Assembly: GCF_000719705.1 (NCBI RefSeq) | Contig: NZ_JOHO01000112.1 | Location: 1 to 10,659 of the forward strand | Source of the DNA: Streptomyces sp. NRRL S-350 | GTDB taxonomy: Bacteria > Actinomycetota > Actinomycetes > Streptomycetales > Streptomycetaceae | Direction: 5' to 3' | DNA: 10,659 bases | In this document: piece after piece, positions 5,407 through 10,659 of the stretch | How positions within the stretch are numbered: the first letter of the stretch is position 1 | How the letters are laid out: the number at the start of each line of letters is the position of its first letter | Position numbers and translations under genes: made by a program | Notes under the pieces: generated by a model | The model's input: only the letters and a program-made list of their open reading frames with translations | What the model was told of the DNA's origin: nothing | The model's database searches: none

Positions 5407-6339
5407 TCAGGCCCGGGTCGCTGCCAGGAAGTCGATCAGGCGCTGGTTGACCTCCGCTGCGCCCGCCATCGGCAGGTTGTGGTGGGACACGTCCGGAAGG
5501 ACGGTCACCTCGGCCGCCGGGAGGAGTCGGTGGGCCGCTTCGGCGACGTGGTGGGCGTCGTGGACGCGGCTGCGGGCGGCGAACAGGGCGAGGACGGGCA
5601 TGGCCAGGGTGCGGAGGCGGTCGGGTGTGGGGCGAGGGCCGGTGACGACGCGCGAGGCGGGGAATTCGGCGTAGCCGAGGGCATAGAGCTCACGCCAGTC
5701 GGGGTCGATGCCGGGTGTGCCGGACGCGCAGGGCGTGCCTTCTGTGCCTGACGCGTCTGGGGTGCCGGGGGTGCCGGGGGTGGCGGCAGTCTCCCAGTCG
5801 AGGTAGGAGCGGGCGCGGGCCGGGCTGCGGCGGGGGAGGAAGAGCGGCAGGACGCGCAGCAGGTAGCCGGGGCGGAAGCCGGCGAAGCACTGGGTGGGGT
5901 CCAGCAGGGCGAGGCGGCCGACCCGGGCGGGGGAGCGCAGGGCGTACTCCAGGGCGATCCAGCCGCCGTACGAGTGGCCGCAGAAGTCGGCTTCGGTGAC
6001 GCCGAGTTGGTCGAGGACGGCGTCGAGCCAGCCGATCAGGCCGGGGACGCCGTCGAGCGGGGTGCCGTCGTGGACGCTGCGCCCGGGGTCGCCGATGAGG
6101 TCGATGGCGAGGACACGGTGCCCGGCATCGGCCCAGGCGGCGGCGTTGGCGAACCAGAGGGTGGAGGTGGCGCCGCCGCCGTGGAGGAGGACGAGGGGGC
6201 GACCGTCGCGGGGACCGCAGGCGTTGATGCGGGTGGTGCCGTGGGGGGTGTGGACGGTGAGGGCCTCGACCGGGACGGGCCAGCGGGCAAGCAGGGCGTC
6301 GTAGGCGTCGAGGAAGGGGGCGGCGGTGCGGGCGGACAT
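5407..6339 (-). CDS. Alpha/beta-fold hydrolase
   Basis: This 310-residue, probably cytoplasmic enzyme has the classical alpha/beta-hydrolase layout. The oxyanion-hole segment is LVLLHGGGATSTLWF (49-63), the nucleophile elbow is GHSYGG (121-126, Ser123), and a histidine motif DVSHHNLP (283-290) closes the triad. The acid is less clear: the usual post-beta7 Asp position reads FAARSRVHD (253-261), where a Ser stands at the expected Asp, so D261, or D147 in LLDPTQ after beta6, may serve. Residues about 186-210 form a Thr/Gly/Pro/Ser-rich insertion (ATPGTPGTPDASGTEG...) in the cap region. The ATG at 6339 fits the family start MSARTAAPFLDAYDALL; longer in-frame starts would run through the repeat-bearing promoter region. 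The gene is divergent from a MarR regulator, a common arrangement in which the regulator controls the enzyme. Substrate is unknown. Confidence 0.87.
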   Translation of the reverse strand: MSARTAAPFLDAYDALLARWPVPVEALTVHTPHGTTRINACGPRDGRPLVLLHGGGATSTLWFANAAAWADAGHRVLAIDLIGDPGRSVHDGTPLDGVPGLIGWLDAVLDQLGVTEADFCGHSYGGWIALEYALRSPARVGRLALLDPTQCFAGFRPGYLLRVLPLFLPRRSPARARSYLDWETAATPGTPGTPDASGTEGTPCASGTPGIDPDWRELYALGYAEFPASRVVTGPRPTPDRLRTLAMPVLALFAARSRVHDAHHVAEAAHRLLPAAEVTVLPDVSHHNLPMAGAAEVNQRLIDFLAATRA

Positions 6340-6390
6340 GGCGGGCCTCGCAGGTGTGGTGTGATGGCGTGTCGAAACCGTTCGGGTGAG

Positions 6391-6440
6391 AAAGTACTCG
6401 CTGGGCAAGTATCTCGCTCGACAAGTATCTCGCTCAGCGA
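6391..6440. promoter_or_regulatory. Three tandem repeats in the hydrolase/MarR divergent gap (candidate MarR operators)
   Basis: CAAGTATCTCGCTC occurs at 6406-6419 and again at 6422-6435, exactly 16 bp apart, and a diverged copy, AAAGTACTCGCTG, begins at 6391. The last copy runs into TCGCT-C-AGCGA (6430-6440), a perfect 11-bp palindrome. This stretch is distinctly richer in A/T than its surroundings and lies 52 to 101 bp upstream of the hydrolase start and 41 to 90 bp upstream of the MarR start. The position suits a site that represses both divergent genes. Repeats are seen; operator function is inference. Confidence 0.6.
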
Positions 6441-6480
6441 AAGAATAATGGCATGCATGTGCTGGAGGAAGGACGACAGG

Positions 6481-7008
6481 GTGCCCAAGGCTGAGGACCC
6501 GATGCGGCTGGTCCATCTACTGCGCGGCCTGACAGTCGAACTCGACTTGTTCGGGGCCGAGTTCGCGGCCCGTCACGGTCTGCACCCGACCGACCTGCGG
6601 GCGCTGATCCACCTGCTGGACGCCGCTCGGGCCGGGGAGGTGGTCACTCCGGGGCGGCTCGGCGAGGCGCTGCGGCTGAATTCGGCCGGGACCACCGGTC
6701 TGGTGGACCGGCTGGAACGGCTCGGGCTGATCCGTCGCGAGCGCGACCCGCAGGACCGGCGCCGGGTGCGGCTGCTGGTGGAGGACCGGGCGATGGAGCT
6801 GGGGCAGGGCTTCTTCGGTGGGCTGATCGGCGACCTGCTCGACGCGATGCGGCGGTTCGAGCCGGGGGAGTTGGACACGGCCCGGCGCTTCCTGGAGGCC
6901 ATGGCCGAGGTGGTGGCCACGGCCAGGCAGGACGGGCAGGACGGGCAGGACGGGCAGGACGGGCAGGGTGGTGAAGCCGGGCCTACTTCGGCCCGAGGGC
7001 CCAGCTGA
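6481..7008 (+). CDS. MarR-family winged-helix transcriptional regulator
   Basis: This 175-residue DNA-binding protein probably acts as a dimer. Helices at 7-30 and 111-148 would form the dimer interface. The winged helix-turn-helix covers about 36-100: TPGRLGEALRLNSAGTTGLV (56-75) contains the recognition helix, followed by DRLERLGLIRRERDPQDRR (76-94) with the MarR wing signature D-x-x-D-R-R. GTG at 6481 is chosen because GGAGGAAGG lies eight bases upstream; in-frame ATGs at 6448 and 6457 lack a ribosome-binding site. Residues 151-162 are four DGQ repeats encoded by four exact 9-bp units. The last 26 bases overlap the end of the converging AEC transporter gene. The divergent alpha/beta hydrolase is the likely target, with the repeats at 6391-6440 as candidate operators. 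The ligand is unknown. Confidence 0.9.
   Translation: MPKAEDPMRLVHLLRGLTVELDLFGAEFAARHGLHPTDLRALIHLLDAARAGEVVTPGRLGEALRLNSAGTTGLVDRLERLGLIRRERDPQDRRRVRLLVEDRAMELGQGFFGGLIGDLLDAMRRFEPGELDTARRFLEAMAEVVATARQDGQDGQDGQDGQGGEAGPTSARGPS
6931..6966. repeat. Four exact 9-bp tandem repeats, GACGGGCAG, in the MarR gene
   Basis: Four identical copies are found at 6931, 6940, 6949 and 6958, encoding (DGQ)4 in the regulator's C-terminal tail. The lack of any third-position change suggests recent expansion. Confidence 0.95.
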
Positions 7009-7909
7009 TCACCGACAGCGTCGCCATCGACGCCAGCGTCGACCAGAGCACCGCGTCCCGGGCGAGGACCGCGCCCTGCCCGTACTCGCGGGCGTAGGTG
7101 TACACGTTCTGCGCGGTGGGCAGTGCGGAGAACAGCACCACGGTGAGCAGTTGGTGTGCGGGCAGGTGGAGCAGCGGGCCGGCCACGGCGAGGGCGGCGA
7201 GCGGCTGGACCAGGGTCTTGATCGCCACCGTCAGTCCGACTTCGGCGCGGCGCGAACGGCCTTCCGCCGGCGGCCGGTTGTGCAGGGATATGCCGAGGGT
7301 GATCAGCGCGGTCGGGACGCCGGCGCCGCCGAGCAGTTCGCAGGAACGGTTCAGCTCGGCGGGCAGGTGCATCCCCGTTGCGGAGAAGACGGCGCCGAGG
7401 GCGGTGGCGAGCAGGATCGGGTTGCGAGCGGGCAGGGTGAGCAGGGCCCGGCGGCCGGCCGCGCCGCCGTCGAGGACGGCGAGGACGACGGGGGTGACCA
7501 GCAGGATCTGGAACAGCACCACGGGGGCCACGAAGGAGGCGTCGCCGATGACCTGCATGGTGACCGGGATGCCGAGGTTCGCCGAGTTGACGTAGCCCGA
7601 GGCCATCGCGCCGATCGCCGACTCCCCGGGCTTCCGCCGGAAGAGCCGGCGGCCGACGAACAGCCCCAGGCCGGTCGCGACGGCGGTGCCGGCGGCGAAG
7701 GCGAGCATGGAGGGGTTGGCGAAGCGGTCCAGCGGGGTTCGGGCGATCATCAGGAAGAGCGCCGCCGGCATCGCCACGTGGAAGACGAACCGGTTGAGCA
7801 CCACCTCGGCGTGCGGGCCGAGCAGCCCGGTGCGGCCGACGACGTAACCGACTCCGGTCAGCGCCCAGATCGGGGCGAAGCCGGACAGGAGCGGGTGCAG
7901 CGATGGCAT
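6983..7909 (-). CDS. AEC (auxin efflux carrier) family transporter
   Basis: This 308-residue inner-membrane protein has about ten hydrophobic segments, the normal size for the AEC family, whose bacterial members move organic anions such as malate; the substrate here is unknown. Conserved-looking family features are the broken helix with a proline, FVFHVAMPAALFLMIA (41-56), the segment GYVNSANLGIPVTMQVIGD (105-123), and the matching C-terminal crossing SALPTAQNVYTYAREYG (261-277). The central loop (211-224) is hydrophilic and basic. The ATG at 7909 has GAGGAA just upstream and starts the first membrane region (MPSLHPLLSGFAPIWALTGVGY); the frame upstream is arginine/proline-rich shadow. The 3' end overlaps the converging MarR gene by 26 bases. 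It is divergent from the HD-domain gene, with a 155-bp gap. Confidence 0.9.
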   Translation of the reverse strand: MPSLHPLLSGFAPIWALTGVGYVVGRTGLLGPHAEVVLNRFVFHVAMPAALFLMIARTPLDRFANPSMLAFAAGTAVATGLGLFVGRRLFRRKPGESAIGAMASGYVNSANLGIPVTMQVIGDASFVAPVVLFQILLVTPVVLAVLDGGAAGRRALLTLPARNPILLATALGAVFSATGMHLPAELNRSCELLGGAGVPTALITLGISLHNRPPAEGRSRRAEVGLTVAIKTLVQPLAALAVAGPLLHLPAHQLLTVVLFSALPTAQNVYTYAREYGQGAVLARDAVLWSTLASMATLSVISWALGPK

Positions 7910-8052
7910 GGTTCCTCGGATCGCTCGGACGTGCCTGCCGGAAGCGGCGGGGGTCGCCCGCCGGAGGCGTCGACGCGTGGGCCGGTGGACCCCCCGAGCC
8001 TTGAACCCCCGGGGCAGTAAACCAGTGGCCGTCATCGTGTCGATCACGGGCC

Positions 8053-8058
8053 TACGAT
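8053..8058 (+). promoter_or_regulatory. Probable -10 box of a leaderless HD-domain gene
   Basis: TACGAT fits the actinobacterial -10 pattern TANNNT and ends six bases before the ATG at 8065. Transcription would then start at or next to the A of the start codon. No ribosome-binding site precedes that ATG, which agrees with leaderless translation. I do not see a convincing -35. Confidence 0.45.
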
Positions 8059-8064
8059 GAGCCG

Positions 8065-8535
8065 ATGGAGGAGTCGATGGAGGACGAGTACCTGAGCCTG
8101 ACCGAGGTGGAGGCGCTCGCGCGCCGCGCCCACGAGGGGCAGGTCGACAAGAACGGCCACCCGTACGCCGAGCACATCGCGGCGGTCGCGCGCGGGGCTG
8201 CCGCACGCGGCGGTAACGCGGCGCAGATCGCGGCGGGCTGGCTGCACGACACCGTCGAGGACGACCGGCTGAGCCGGGAATGGCTGGCGGCGGCAGCGCT
8301 GCCGGCGGAGACCAAGGCGATCGTGGACGCGCTCACCCGGCGTCCGGACGAGCCGACCGAGGCGTACGCCGCGCGCATCCTGGCGACGCCCGGTGCGCTG
8401 CTGGTCAAGCGGGCCGACCTGGCGCACAACTCGGACCCGGACCGGCTGGCCACGCTGGACACGGCGACCGCCGAGCGGTTGGCCGCCAAGTACGCGCGGA
8501 TGCGCGAGCTGCTGGGGCTGACGGGCGAGCTGTAG
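8065..8535 (+). CDS. HD-domain protein resembling small (p)ppGpp hydrolases (MESH1/SpoT type)
   Basis: This 156-residue protein is a single HD phosphohydrolase domain, shorter than a full RelA/SpoT protein, with no synthetase, TGS or ACT domain. Motifs appear in the RelA/SpoT hydrolase order: HEGQVDKNGHPYAEHIAAVA (23-42) with H37, GWLHDTVEDD (58-67) with H61-D62 and E65-D66, and LVKRADLAHNSDP (113-125), which corresponds to SpoT/MESH1 'KLADRLHN' and supplies D118 and N122. All metal-binding positions therefore seem kept. By family analogy it may remove pyrophosphate from (p)ppGpp or a related nucleotide, but another nucleotide or phosphate ester is possible. The ATG at 8065 is chosen for its -10 box six bases upstream; the ATG at 8077 has GGAGGAG only three bases away and is an alternative. 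The stop codon lies in the first 31-bp repeat unit downstream. Confidence 0.85.
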   Translation: MEESMEDEYLSLTEVEALARRAHEGQVDKNGHPYAEHIAAVARGAAARGGNAAQIAAGWLHDTVEDDRLSREWLAAAALPAETKAIVDALTRRPDEPTEAYAARILATPGALLVKRADLAHNSDPDRLATLDTATAERLAAKYARMRELLGLTGEL

Positions 8536-8620
8536 CGGCAGGTGGGGGCACGCGGCCGGGCCGTAGCGGCAGGTGGCGGCACGCGGCCGGGCCGTAGCGG
8601 CAGGTGGCGGCACTCGGCGG
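8532..8620. repeat. 31-bp tandem repeat, nearly three copies, across the HD gene stop codon
   Basis: Units start at 8532, 8563 and 8594, each beginning GTAGCGGCAGGTGG. Units 1 and 2 differ at one base, and unit 3 matches for about 21 bases before diverging. The HD gene's stop codon TAG (8533-8535) belongs to unit 1, so later copies repeat the stop region as non-coding sequence. It looks like recent tandem duplication at the gene end, just before the terminator. Confidence 0.92.
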
Positions 8621-8627
8621 AGACCAG

Positions 8628-8671
8628 GAGAGGGCCCGGACCACGCGGATCGCGCGCGTCCGGGCCCTCTC
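8628..8671. terminator. Perfect 14-bp stem, bidirectional terminator
   Basis: GAGAGGGCCCGGAC (8628-8641) is exactly complementary to GTCCGGGCCCTCTC (8658-8671) around a 16-nt loop. It sits between the converging HD-domain gene (ends 8535) and SLT-domain gene (ends 8758), so it can terminate both. It is the strongest inverted repeat in the window. Confidence 0.88.
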
Positions 8672-8757
8672 GGGCACCCCGGTGGTCCCTGTCCGACCCC
8701 GGGGTGAGGGGGAGTGGTCAGGGGGCCGGCGGAAGTCGGTGGGCCGAGGAGGTCGGC

Positions 8758-9153
8758 TTAGTACCAGTGGTGGGTCTGCCAGAAGTTCCACGCGGCGTTC
8801 GGGCTGCCGTAGCGCGAGTTCATGTAGTCCAGCGCCCACTTGATCTGGGTGGTGGGGTTGGTCCTCCAGTCGGCACCGGCCGAGGCCATCTTGGAGCCCG
8901 GCAGCGCCTGGCCCAGGCCGTACGCGCCCGAGCTGGGGTTGGTCGCGGTCACGTTCCAGCCGGACTCGTGGGAGATGATCTGCTTGAACGAGGCCAGCTG
9001 GTTGGCCGGGACGATCTGGGCGGCGATCGTCTGCGGGGAGGCGGTGGCGGCGTTCGCGGTGGCGGGAAGGACGCCCGCACCCAGGGCGGTCAGACCGGCG
9101 GCGCCGGCAAGAATCGCGGCCGAGGTACGCATACGGAGCTTGAAAGCGGGCAT
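8758..9153 (-). CDS. Small secreted SLT-domain lytic transglycosylase
   Basis: This 131-residue exported enzyme probably cleaves the peptidoglycan glycan chain. The N-terminus has a basic start (MPAFKLRMR), a hydrophobic core (about 11-30) and a signal-peptidase I-type ATANA site with cleavage near residue 35. The mature part is one compact domain. IISHESGWN (59-67) carries the catalytic glutamate of the lytic-transglycosylase fold (E63), NPSSGAYGLGQALPGSKM (72-89) matches the SLT 'GlmQ' region, and the end, WALDYMNSRYGSPNAAWNFW (106-125) then HHWY, is typical of actinobacterial cell-wall enzymes of this type. It has no LysM or other wall-binding domain. The ATG at 9153 has GAGG about 11 bases upstream and keeps the signal peptide; the ATG at 9132 is an alternative. 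A long structured leader and a CRP-like site lie upstream, suggesting tight control. Confidence 0.9.
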   Translation of the reverse strand: MPAFKLRMRTSAAILAGAAGLTALGAGVLPATANAATASPQTIAAQIVPANQLASFKQIISHESGWNVTATNPSSGAYGLGQALPGSKMASAGADWRTNPTTQIKWALDYMNSRYGSPNAAWNFWQTHHWY

Positions 9154-9186
9154 GAAGAACAAGACCTCAATCAGGTTGGGCCGGGT

Positions 9187-9360
9187 CACTCCCCGCCCGA
9201 GACCGTGGCCGGACAGGGGCCGAAACGGTCGCGGGGCGTGACTCGGCAGTAAGCCGTTCACCGGCGGGACAGGAGCCGGTGTGGCTGGCGACGAGAGCAA
9301 TTGTTGCCAGACCGGATCGGTCGCCGCCAAGAGCCCTTCGGTACGACTGGCGGTCGTACC
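9187..9360 (-). promoter_or_regulatory. Structured 5' leader of the SLT gene, with four hairpins
   Basis: Four inverted repeats follow one another upstream of the SLT gene. 9340-9347/9353-9360 is a perfect 8-bp stem (GGTACGAC) with a 5-nt loop. 9285-9292/9303-9310 is 8 bp with one non-Watson-Crick position in the RNA. 9259-9265/9275-9281 is a perfect 7-bp stem (CACCGGC). The longest, 9187-9240, has about 19 pairs in four blocks with small bulges and a 7-nt apical loop, and ends 33 nt before the start codon. No U-tract follows it, so it is not an obvious intrinsic terminator. Streptomycete wall hydrolase genes often have c-di-AMP riboswitches, but I could not find the ydaO signature here, so this may be a different regulatory RNA. 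That the region is transcribed is inferred. Confidence 0.5.
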
Positions 9361-9500
9361 CGGAGCTGTCGCCGTGGATTCGAAGGTGCAGTCTCGGCGG
9401 ACCGCGCGCGGCCGTTCCGGCCTGCGCGGATGCGGTGGCGGAAGGGCGTGGGCAGGGGGCCGGCCCCGTCTACTACGGTCCGTCGTGGGCGCTGATTCCG

Positions 9501-9516
9501 TGTGAGCGCACTCACC
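9501..9516. promoter_or_regulatory. CRP-like palindrome upstream of the SLT gene
   Basis: TGTGA-GCGCAC-TCACC matches the CRP consensus TGTGA-N6-TCACA at nine of ten defined bases, and its core GTGAG-CGCA-CTCAC is a perfect inverted repeat. It lies about 350 bp upstream of the SLT start codon and just before the structured leader. Crp regulators in Streptomyces and Mycobacterium are known to control cell-wall hydrolase genes such as rpfA, so a role here is plausible but not shown. Confidence 0.45.
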
Positions 9517-9816
9517 GTTCGGGCCACTGCGGCCGTCACGCGCGGGTCCGGGGGAAGCACTTTGAGTACAGACGATCAGGTGTCTGCTGAGACCGGCGCC
9601 ACACCGTTGCGGCACCGGCCGAGGGGCAGCGCTCCGTAGCCGACAGGGTCGTCCGGGTGCGGTTCGCGTCCGGGATCCAGGTCGAAGCCCAGGCCCCGGC
9701 CCGGCCGCCCAGCCCCAGTCCCAGCCCCCAGGTCCAGGTCCAGGTCCAGGTCCAGCCTCCGGCTCGGGTCCAGACCCAGCCGACCGGCCCGCGGATCGGG
9801 GACCGGAGGCCGACGG
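9517..9816. other. Gene-free stretch between the CRP-like site and the carboxyltransferase gene
   Basis: I see no convincing gene here. A CAGAC/GTCTG inverted repeat occurs at 9569-9586 within a less GC-rich patch (about 9551-9590). Simple repeats fill 9690-9755. No strong terminator is seen after the minus-strand carboxyltransferase gene; only a short GGGT-ccag-ACCC hairpin (9766-9777) is present. A 45-codon plus-strand frame from GTG 9502 lacks a ribosome-binding site and GC-rich third positions, so it is not called. Confidence 0.6.
9731..9754. repeat. GGTCCA hexamer tandem repeat
   Basis: Four exact GGTCCA units follow a looser CCCAG-type run (about 9710-9730). They lie downstream of the carboxyltransferase gene in non-coding sequence. 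Confidence 0.9.
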
Positions 9817-10659
9817 TCAGCGCGGGTCGCCCAGGCGCCGGTGCCGCACGGCCCGGGTCGCGTGCCGGTCCGCTGCGGGGGCCGCCGCCAAGGCTCCGAG
9901 TGCCGCGCCGACCGCCTGGCCGAGCCGGGCGCAGAAGGCCTCCGGCTCGTCGGCGGCGTCCGGCAGTTCCGGGACCACCTCGTCGACCAGCCCCACCTCT
10001 GCCAGGTGATGCGCGCCGATGCCCTGGGACCGGGCCAGTTCGGCGGCGTGTGCGCCGTCCCGGTGGACGATCGCCGAGGCGCCCTCCGGCGGTAGCGGCG
10101 CCAGCCAGGCGTGGCCGGCGGCGATCACCCGGTCGGCCGGGAGCAGCGCGAGCGCGCCGCCGCCCGACCCCTGGCCGAGCAGGACGGCGAGGACGGGGGT
10201 GCGCAGGGCGAGCAGAGTGGTCAGGCAGTGCGCGATTTCCACCGCGATGCCCTCCCGCTCTGCCCGCGCGGACAACTCGGCCCCGGCGGTGTCCACCACC
10301 GTGACCAGGGGCAGTCCGAGCTGTTCGGCGAGGCGCGCGGTGCGCCGGACGGCCCGGAGGTCGGCGGCGGTGAAGGGGCGCTCGTGGTCCGGAGTCTGCC
10401 GCTGCTGCCCGACGACCACGACGGGCCGGCCGCCGAGGACGGCGAGCGCGCGGACCAGCGCGCCGCCCCGGCCGCCGGGGGCGTCCAGCAGCACCAGCTC
10501 TTCGGCGGTGTGCCGCAGCAGCTCGCGGGTGCCCGGCCGGTCGGGGCGGCGGGTGCGGCGGACGGAATCCCAGGCGTCGGGGCGTTCGGCGTCGGAGGTG
10601 GGTCGAACGGCGCCCGTAGGAGAGGTGGCGGGGGTGTCCGCAGCGGGGGAGGGGGCGCT
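9817..10659 (-). CDS. Acyl-CoA carboxylase carboxyltransferase, alpha-type domain (partial, 5' end outside the window)
   Basis: The frame is open without a stop from 9817 to the window edge, 281 codons with the stop included, so the gene starts beyond 10659. The visible part has a Pro/Ala/Thr/Ser/Asp-rich linker (about the first 26 residues), then DAWDSVRRTRRPDRPGTRELL, typical of the start of the alpha domain. VVVVGQQR, LPLVTVVDTAGAELSARAE, GQGSGGGALALLPADRV and LAPLPPEGASAIVHRD follow, corresponding to AccA 'ITFIDTPGAYPG', 'GEGGSGGALA' and 'ISPEGCAAIL'. These motifs bind CoA and biotin carboxyl in transfer of CO2 to acetyl-CoA or another acyl-CoA. A linker before the alpha domain suggests a fusion with an N-terminal beta (AccD) domain outside the window. 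A GTG at 10494 gives a shorter frame but would cut into the domain, so I reject it as the start. Confidence 0.87.
   Translation of the reverse strand, partial: SAPSPAADTPATSPTGAVRPTSDAERPDAWDSVRRTRRPDRPGTRELLRHTAEELVLLDAPGGRGGALVRALAVLGGRPVVVVGQQRQTPDHERPFTAADLRAVRRTARLAEQLGLPLVTVVDTAGAELSARAEREGIAVEIAHCLTTLLALRTPVLAVLLGQGSGGGALALLPADRVIAAGHAWLAPLPPEGASAIVHRDGAHAAELARSQGIGAHHLAEVGLVDEVVPELPDAADEPEAFCARLGQAVGAALGALAAAPAADRHATRAVRHRRLGDPR

Noticed and set aside
5974..6480. N-terminal extension of the MarR regulator
   Set aside because: It is antisense to the alpha/beta hydrolase, and GTG 6481 has a strong ribosome-binding site directly upstream.
9187..9420. Canonical c-di-AMP (ydaO-yuaA) riboswitch
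   Set aside because: The conserved GGGGUGAAUC and GACAGCUAACC segments are not present in the needed order on the minus strand. The leader is reported only as structured.
9502..9639. Short plus-strand gene of about 45 codons beginning GTG or, internally, TTG at 9562
   Set aside because: No clear ribosome-binding site, third codon positions not GC-rich, and no recognisable motif. The region overlaps the CRP-like palindrome.
9657..10304. Plus-strand frame with Ser-Pro and Gln-Val repeats
   Set aside because: It is mainly antisense to the carboxyltransferase gene, which has clear AccA motifs, and its start is simple-repeat DNA.

Overview
The window is very GC-rich, with long spurious open frames in every reading frame. 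Its gene content points to a streptomycete-type actinomycete (Streptomyces or Kitasatospora): a DUF6629-like protein beginning MCWSA, a DUF1876 protein, a SigE-family sigma factor with a membrane partner, a small secreted SLT-domain enzyme and a fused-type acyl-CoA carboxylase carboxyltransferase. The genus is an inference from family content and base composition.

Layout from left to right. Positions 1-245 hold an array of seven interrupted palindromes, ATGAG-N5-CTCAT. Next is a two-gene minus-strand operon: a DMT/EamA-like transporter (943-2070) followed 8 bp later by a DUF6629-like membrane protein (242-934). The last palindrome of the array contains the stop codon of the latter. Divergent from the operon is a DUF1876 small protein (2333-2596) with a strong terminator. 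Then come a metallo-beta-lactamase-fold protein of the flavodiiron (ODP) type (2804-3634) and a SigE-family sigma factor (3812-4318) with its probable membrane-anchored partner (4450-5247). A hairpin and a G-quadruplex-type G-run cluster separate this pair from a convergent alpha/beta hydrolase (5407-6339).

The hydrolase is divergent from a MarR regulator (6481-7008), and the gap between them carries tandem 13-16 bp repeats, which suggests a local regulatory circuit. The MarR gene runs 26 bp into the end of a convergent AEC-family transporter (6983-7909). A (p)ppGpp-hydrolase-like HD protein (8065-8535) follows; it appears to be leaderless and its stop codon lies in the first copy of a 31-bp tandem repeat. 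A perfect 14-bp inverted-repeat terminator separates it from a secreted SLT-domain lytic transglycosylase (8758-9153, minus). That gene has a long leader with at least four hairpins, and a CRP-like palindrome lies further upstream. The right edge holds a partial acyl-CoA carboxylase carboxyltransferase (9817 to beyond 10659, minus).

Most genes look like ordinary single-gene or two-gene chromosomal units. I see no classical mobile element, CRISPR array, tRNA or rRNA. The unusual material is mainly non-coding or repetitive: the palindrome array, the structured leader, the MarR-gap repeats, and many short tandem repeats at gene ends or inside coding regions. All functional statements come from reading the sequence by eye, with no database search.
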